DNA from: Synergistota bacterium
GTDB taxonomy: Bacteria; Synergistota; JAGHAJ01
Assembly (NCBI GenBank): GCA_021161545.1
Contig: JAGHAJ010000129.1
Coordinates: 1-11,071 of the forward strand
Length of the DNA: 11,071 nt
Direction of reading: 5' to 3'
Made by a program: the position numbers and the translations under genes. Below are positions 8,735-11,071 of the stretch, piece by piece. The notes under the pieces were generated by a model. It did no database searches, was not told the DNA's origin, and saw nothing but the letters and a program-made list of their open reading frames with translations. The number at the start of each line of letters is the position of its first letter. Position 1 is the first letter of the stretch.

Positions 8735-8761
8735 TTGAGTGTGTTGTTTGGTCTTGATCTG

Positions 8762-8802
8762 TTGGGCTCCTGCCTCAAGAGAGGCAGGAGCCCAAATTTT
8801 TT
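8762..8802 (+). terminator. Intrinsic terminator after hppA
   Basis: A perfect 15-bp inverted repeat (TTGGGCTCCTGCCTC at 8762-8776 with its complement at 8781-8795), closed by an AAGA tetraloop, is followed by A and six T at 8797-8802. The T-tract is on the + strand only; there is no A-rich run upstream that would make it act on the other strand. It separates ppdK-hppA from dnaG-rpoD. Confidence 0.95.
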
Positions 8803-8806
8803 GAAA

Positions 8807-8835
8807 GAAGGATTTTTGAGTAAAAGGTCGAATAT
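8807..8835 (+). promoter_or_regulatory. Predicted sigma-H (Spo0H-type) promoter for dnaG-rpoD
   Basis: GAAGGATTT at 8807-8815 matches the sigma-H -35 consensus RnAGGAwWW. GTCGAATAT at 8827-8835 matches the -10 consensus RnnGAATWW. The spacer is 11 nt, within the usual 11-12. I see no acceptable sigma-A promoter in the same gap: TATAAA at 8833-8838 has no -35 at 16-18 bp. The predicted start near 8842 would leave a very short leader, with the Shine-Dalgarno almost at the 5' end. This is a consensus match only, and it presumes the organism has a sigma-H. Confidence 0.55.
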
Positions 8836-8855
8836 AAATTTGAGGAGAAGTTGGC

Positions 8856-10589
8856 ATGTATCCCAGAGAACTAATAGATGAGGTTATACTCAGAAATGAC
8901 ATAGTAGATGTTATTTCTGAGTATGTGGATCTTAAAAAGGCGGGGAAGAATTTTAAGGCGTTATGTCCCTTTCATAAGGAGAAGACACCCTCCTTTGTGG
9001 TAAGTCCGGAGAAACAGCTGTTTCACTGTTTTGGCTGTGGCAAGGGTGGGAACGTTGTAACATTTGTTATGGAAATAGAGCATATAAGCTTCTATGAAGC
9101 TATAAAGAAGCTTGCTGCAAGAGCCGGTGTAAAATTAGTGGAGCAGGATGCTGGAGAGGAGAGAGAGCGCAGTAGGATACAGAGGTTGTATAGCTTAAAT
9201 TACAAGTGTGCTCAGGTGTTCCATGAGCTTCTTTTAAGGAATGTATATGTGCTTGGTTATCTTGAGAAACGTGGGCTTGATAGGGGGAGTATAGATAGGT
9301 TTTTGATAGGTTGGGCGTCTAAAAAGGAGCTCTTGTGGAGGATACTTGAGAAGAGTGGTTTCAGCCGTGAGGAGATGGAAGAAAGTGGGGTTTTTGGCTT
9401 AAAGGGAGGCAGTGAGTATTACTTAAGATTTGATAATAGGGTTGTCTTTCCTATATTCACGGCTTCAGGAAAAGTGATAGGCTTTGGTGGTAGGGTTGTG
9501 GGTGATGCCGAAAGAGTGGCGAAATATATAAATACACCTGAGACAAGTATATTTAGCAAGAGAAGGGTATTGTATGGTATAAACTTGGCCCTTCCTGGTA
9601 TAAGAAGGTCGAGGAAGGTTGTAATAGTAGAAGGATATATGGATGTAATAGCATTGCACAGAAGCGGTATAGATTATACGGTGGCATCTCTTGGAACTTC
9701 CCTTACGAGGGAGCAGGTGAGAAGATTAGTTGGAAGCGTGGATATTGTGTATCTTGCCTACGATTCTGATGTAGCTGGTAGGTCTGCAACTTTGAGAGCG
9801 CTACAGCTGGTGATGGATAAGGGTGTGGATGTGAAGATTATAAGGATTTCAGAAGGGAAAGACCCTGATGAGTTTTTAAGACATCATACTAAACAGGAAT
9901 GGTTGGAGCTGGAAGACGAAGCGATTTCGTTTGAAGATTATATAGTTGAGAGTATTTCAGAAAGAAAAGAGCTTGGGGAATTAGATGAAAGGAAGGTAAT
10001 AGAAGAGTTTGTATCTCTGCTTGATGCTTTTGATGATGTTAAAAGGGAGCGTATGATAAAGAGAGTCTCTCAAGTGCTGGATTTGAATGAAGGTGTCTTG
10101 AGAGGAGTTATACACAAAAAGATGAGGAAAAAGGTACCTGGCTATGTGAAAGATATAGACATAGCAGTCAGGAGTAAGTTGGATAAGTATGGTAGGGCAG
10201 AAAGGGAGTTGTTGTGGCTTATGTTGGTAAACCCTGGAGTGAGGGGAATGGTGAAGGAAGTGGAGAAAAAAGTAGTTTTTGCTGACGAGGTTCATAGTAG
10301 GCTTGCTGATTATCTTCTTTCGGCTGGTATGTGGCTTTCTGAGGAGGAAATAGTAGAAGAACTGAGGGGCGATTCAGAGATTTCTACCGTTCTATCTGAT
10401 ATTACATGGAGGGAGTTGCCCCCTGAGGATATAGATGTTAAGAGTTGGGCGGAGGAGTTGATATCTATCTTACAGGAAAGAACAAAGGAGAGAAGACTTC
10501 AGGAACTGCATAAATATATGGAAGAGGGAAAAGTCTCTCCATCTCTGTTAAAGGAATACACAGAGCTTCGAAAAAGCATGAGGAGGTAG
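8856..10589 (+). CDS. dnaG: DNA primase
   Basis: DnaG makes the RNA primers for leading- and lagging-strand DNA synthesis at the fork, working with the DnaB-type helicase. The 577 residues are close to the usual 580-600. The N-terminal CHC2 zinc ribbon is complete (C37, H40, C58, C61). It is followed by the polymerase core with [10 protein letters not shown] (201-210), [10 protein letters not shown] and KYINTPET (223-230). The Toprim fold comes next, with the catalytic glutamate E259 in EGYMD and the metal-binding pair D303/D305 in AYDSDVAG. The rest, about 360-577, is the more variable helicase-binding region. The ATG at 8856 is 8 nt after AGGAG (8843-8847). The gene begins right after a terminator and a candidate sigma-H promoter, and rpoD starts 4 nt after its stop, the classic dnaG-rpoD arrangement. 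Confidence 0.97.
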   Translation: MYPRELIDEVILRNDIVDVISEYVDLKKAGKNFKALCPFHKEKTPSFVVSPEKQLFHCFGCGKGGNVVTFVMEIEHISFYEAIKKLAARAGVKLVEQDAGEERERSRIQRLYSLNYKCAQVFHELLLRNVYVLGYLEKRGLDRGSIDRFLIGWASKKELLWRILEKSGFSREEMEESGVFGLKGGSEYYLRFDNRVVFPIFTASGKVIGFGGRVVGDAERVAKYINTPETSIFSKRRVLYGINLALPGIRRSRKVVIVEGYMDVIALHRSGIDYTVASLGTSLTREQVRRLVGSVDIVYLAYDSDVAGRSATLRALQLVMDKGVDVKIIRISEGKDPDEFLRHHTKQEWLELEDEAISFEDYIVESISERKELGELDERKVIEEFVSLLDAFDDVKRERMIKRVSQVLDLNEGVLRGVIHKKMRKKVPGYVKDIDIAVRSKLDKYGRAERELLWLMLVNPGVRGMVKEVEKKVVFADEVHSRLADYLLSAGMWLSEEEIVEELRGDSEISTVLSDITWRELPPEDIDVKSWAEELISILQERTKERRLQELHKYMEEGKVSPSLLKEYTELRKSMRR

Positions 10590-10593
10590 TTTT

Positions 10594-11071
10594 ATGGCGA
10601 AAGAAGTATCGGATTGCATTATGAAGCTGATTAAATCTGGAAGGAAGTTAGGATACATAACGCAAGATGAGATAGAGAGGGCGATGATAGAGTGTAACCT
10701 GACGACGGAAAACTTGGATGCACTTTATGCAACTGCTCTTGACTTGGGGATAGAGATAAGAGATACAGAGACTGGTAAAAGTGTTATAAAGGAATTGAAA
10801 GAGAGCAAGGGAGAACCACTTTTGCCGGAAGAGATTCCAATTGATGACCCGGTAAGAATGTATCTTAAAGACATAGGTAAAATACCATTGCTTACTCCAG
10901 AGGAGGAGGTAGAACTTGCTAAGAGAGCAAGTGAAGGGGATGAGGCAGCAAAGAGGAAGCTTGTTGAGTCCAACCTGAGGTTAGTAGTCAGTGTTGCTAA
11001 GAAGTATGTGGGAAGAGGATTGTTATTTTTGGACTTGATACAGGAAGGGAATCTGGGGCTGATAAGGGCTG
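10594..11071 (+). CDS. rpoD: RNA polymerase primary sigma factor RpoD/SigA, N-terminal part (3' end outside window)
   Basis: An open frame of 159 codons runs off the window edge without a stop. The primary sigma factor directs RNA polymerase to housekeeping promoters. The first 83 or so residues are a short, weakly conserved region 1.1-like segment ([20 protein letters not shown]). Region 1.2 begins at D84 ([20 protein letters not shown], then EEVELAKRA). The start of region 2 follows ([14 protein letters not shown], then [19 protein letters not shown]), a block found in nearly all primary sigma factors. The core-binding and -10-reading part of region 2 and all of regions 3-4 lie outside. AGGAGG at 10581-10586, within the last codons of dnaG, is 7 nt before the ATG, so translation is probably coupled to dnaG. 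No separate sigma-H-like promoter was found by eye in the last 240 or so bases of dnaG, unlike the internal one known in Bacillus subtilis. Confidence 0.96.
   Translation, partial: MAKEVSDCIMKLIKSGRKLGYITQDEIERAMIECNLTTENLDALYATALDLGIEIRDTETGKSVIKELKESKGEPLLPEEIPIDDPVRMYLKDIGKIPLLTPEEEVELAKRASEGDEAAKRKLVESNLRLVVSVAKKYVGRGLLFLDLIQEGNLGLIRA

Noticed and set aside
8801-8838. Sigma-A promoter from TTGAAA (8801) or TTGAGT (8816) with TATAAA (8833-8838)
   Set aside because: Spacers would be 26 and 11 bp, far from the 16-18 bp needed; the sigma-H reading of the same stretch fits better.
10350-10593. A second sigma-H promoter inside dnaG ahead of rpoD, as in Bacillus subtilis
   Set aside because: AGGA-type -35 matches occur (for example GGAGGAAAT and AAAGGAATA), but none has GAAT at 11-12 nt.
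1-11071. Mobile element, CRISPR array, tRNA/rRNA gene or defence system
   Set aside because: Nearly every base is accounted for by conserved housekeeping genes on one strand; I saw no repeat arrays, transposase, integrase, cloverleaf or atypical gene.

Overview
The window is a compact, one-directional block of bacterial housekeeping genes, all on the + strand. It is moderately AT-rich by eye. Arginine is written mostly AGG/AGA and isoleucine often ATA, a codon habit common in thermophiles. Three features suggest a thermophilic or anaerobic, Gram-positive-like bacterium: the two-subunit glycyl-tRNA synthetase, the pairing of PPDK with a membrane pyrophosphatase, and the dnaG-rpoD operon. Clostridia-type Firmicutes fit best, but Synergistota or Coprothermobacter-like lineages cannot be excluded from the sequence alone.

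Layout: (1) 1-4038, a tightly packed run era (3' end only) - recO - glyQ - glyS. Gaps are 2 nt, a 4-nt overlap and 12 nt, so these genes are almost certainly co-transcribed, and partly co-translated. (2) 4103-8734, a pyrophosphate module: ppdK (pyruvate, phosphate dikinase) followed 30 nt later by hppA (ion-pumping membrane pyrophosphatase). A very good sigma-A-type promoter whose -35 box lies in the last codons of glyS precedes it. A perfect 15-bp hairpin with a T-tract ends it at 8762-8802. (3) 8856 to the window end, dnaG (primase) and rpoD (primary sigma factor, cut by the window edge). A sequence between the terminator and dnaG matches the sigma-H consensus in both boxes.

How the genes work together: the first group covers ribosome assembly (Era), recombinational repair (RecO) and charging of tRNA-Gly (GlyQS). 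The second couples PEP/pyruvate interconversion, which makes or uses PPi, to a membrane pump that hydrolyses or makes PPi. The third sets replication priming and the housekeeping sigma factor. I see no mobile element, CRISPR array, RNA gene, prophage trace or frame-disrupted gene, and no intergenic stretch reaches 300 bases. I did not find a new biological system. The points most worth checking are regulatory (two promoters, one glyQ start question) and physiological (the PPi module and the ion used by its pump).
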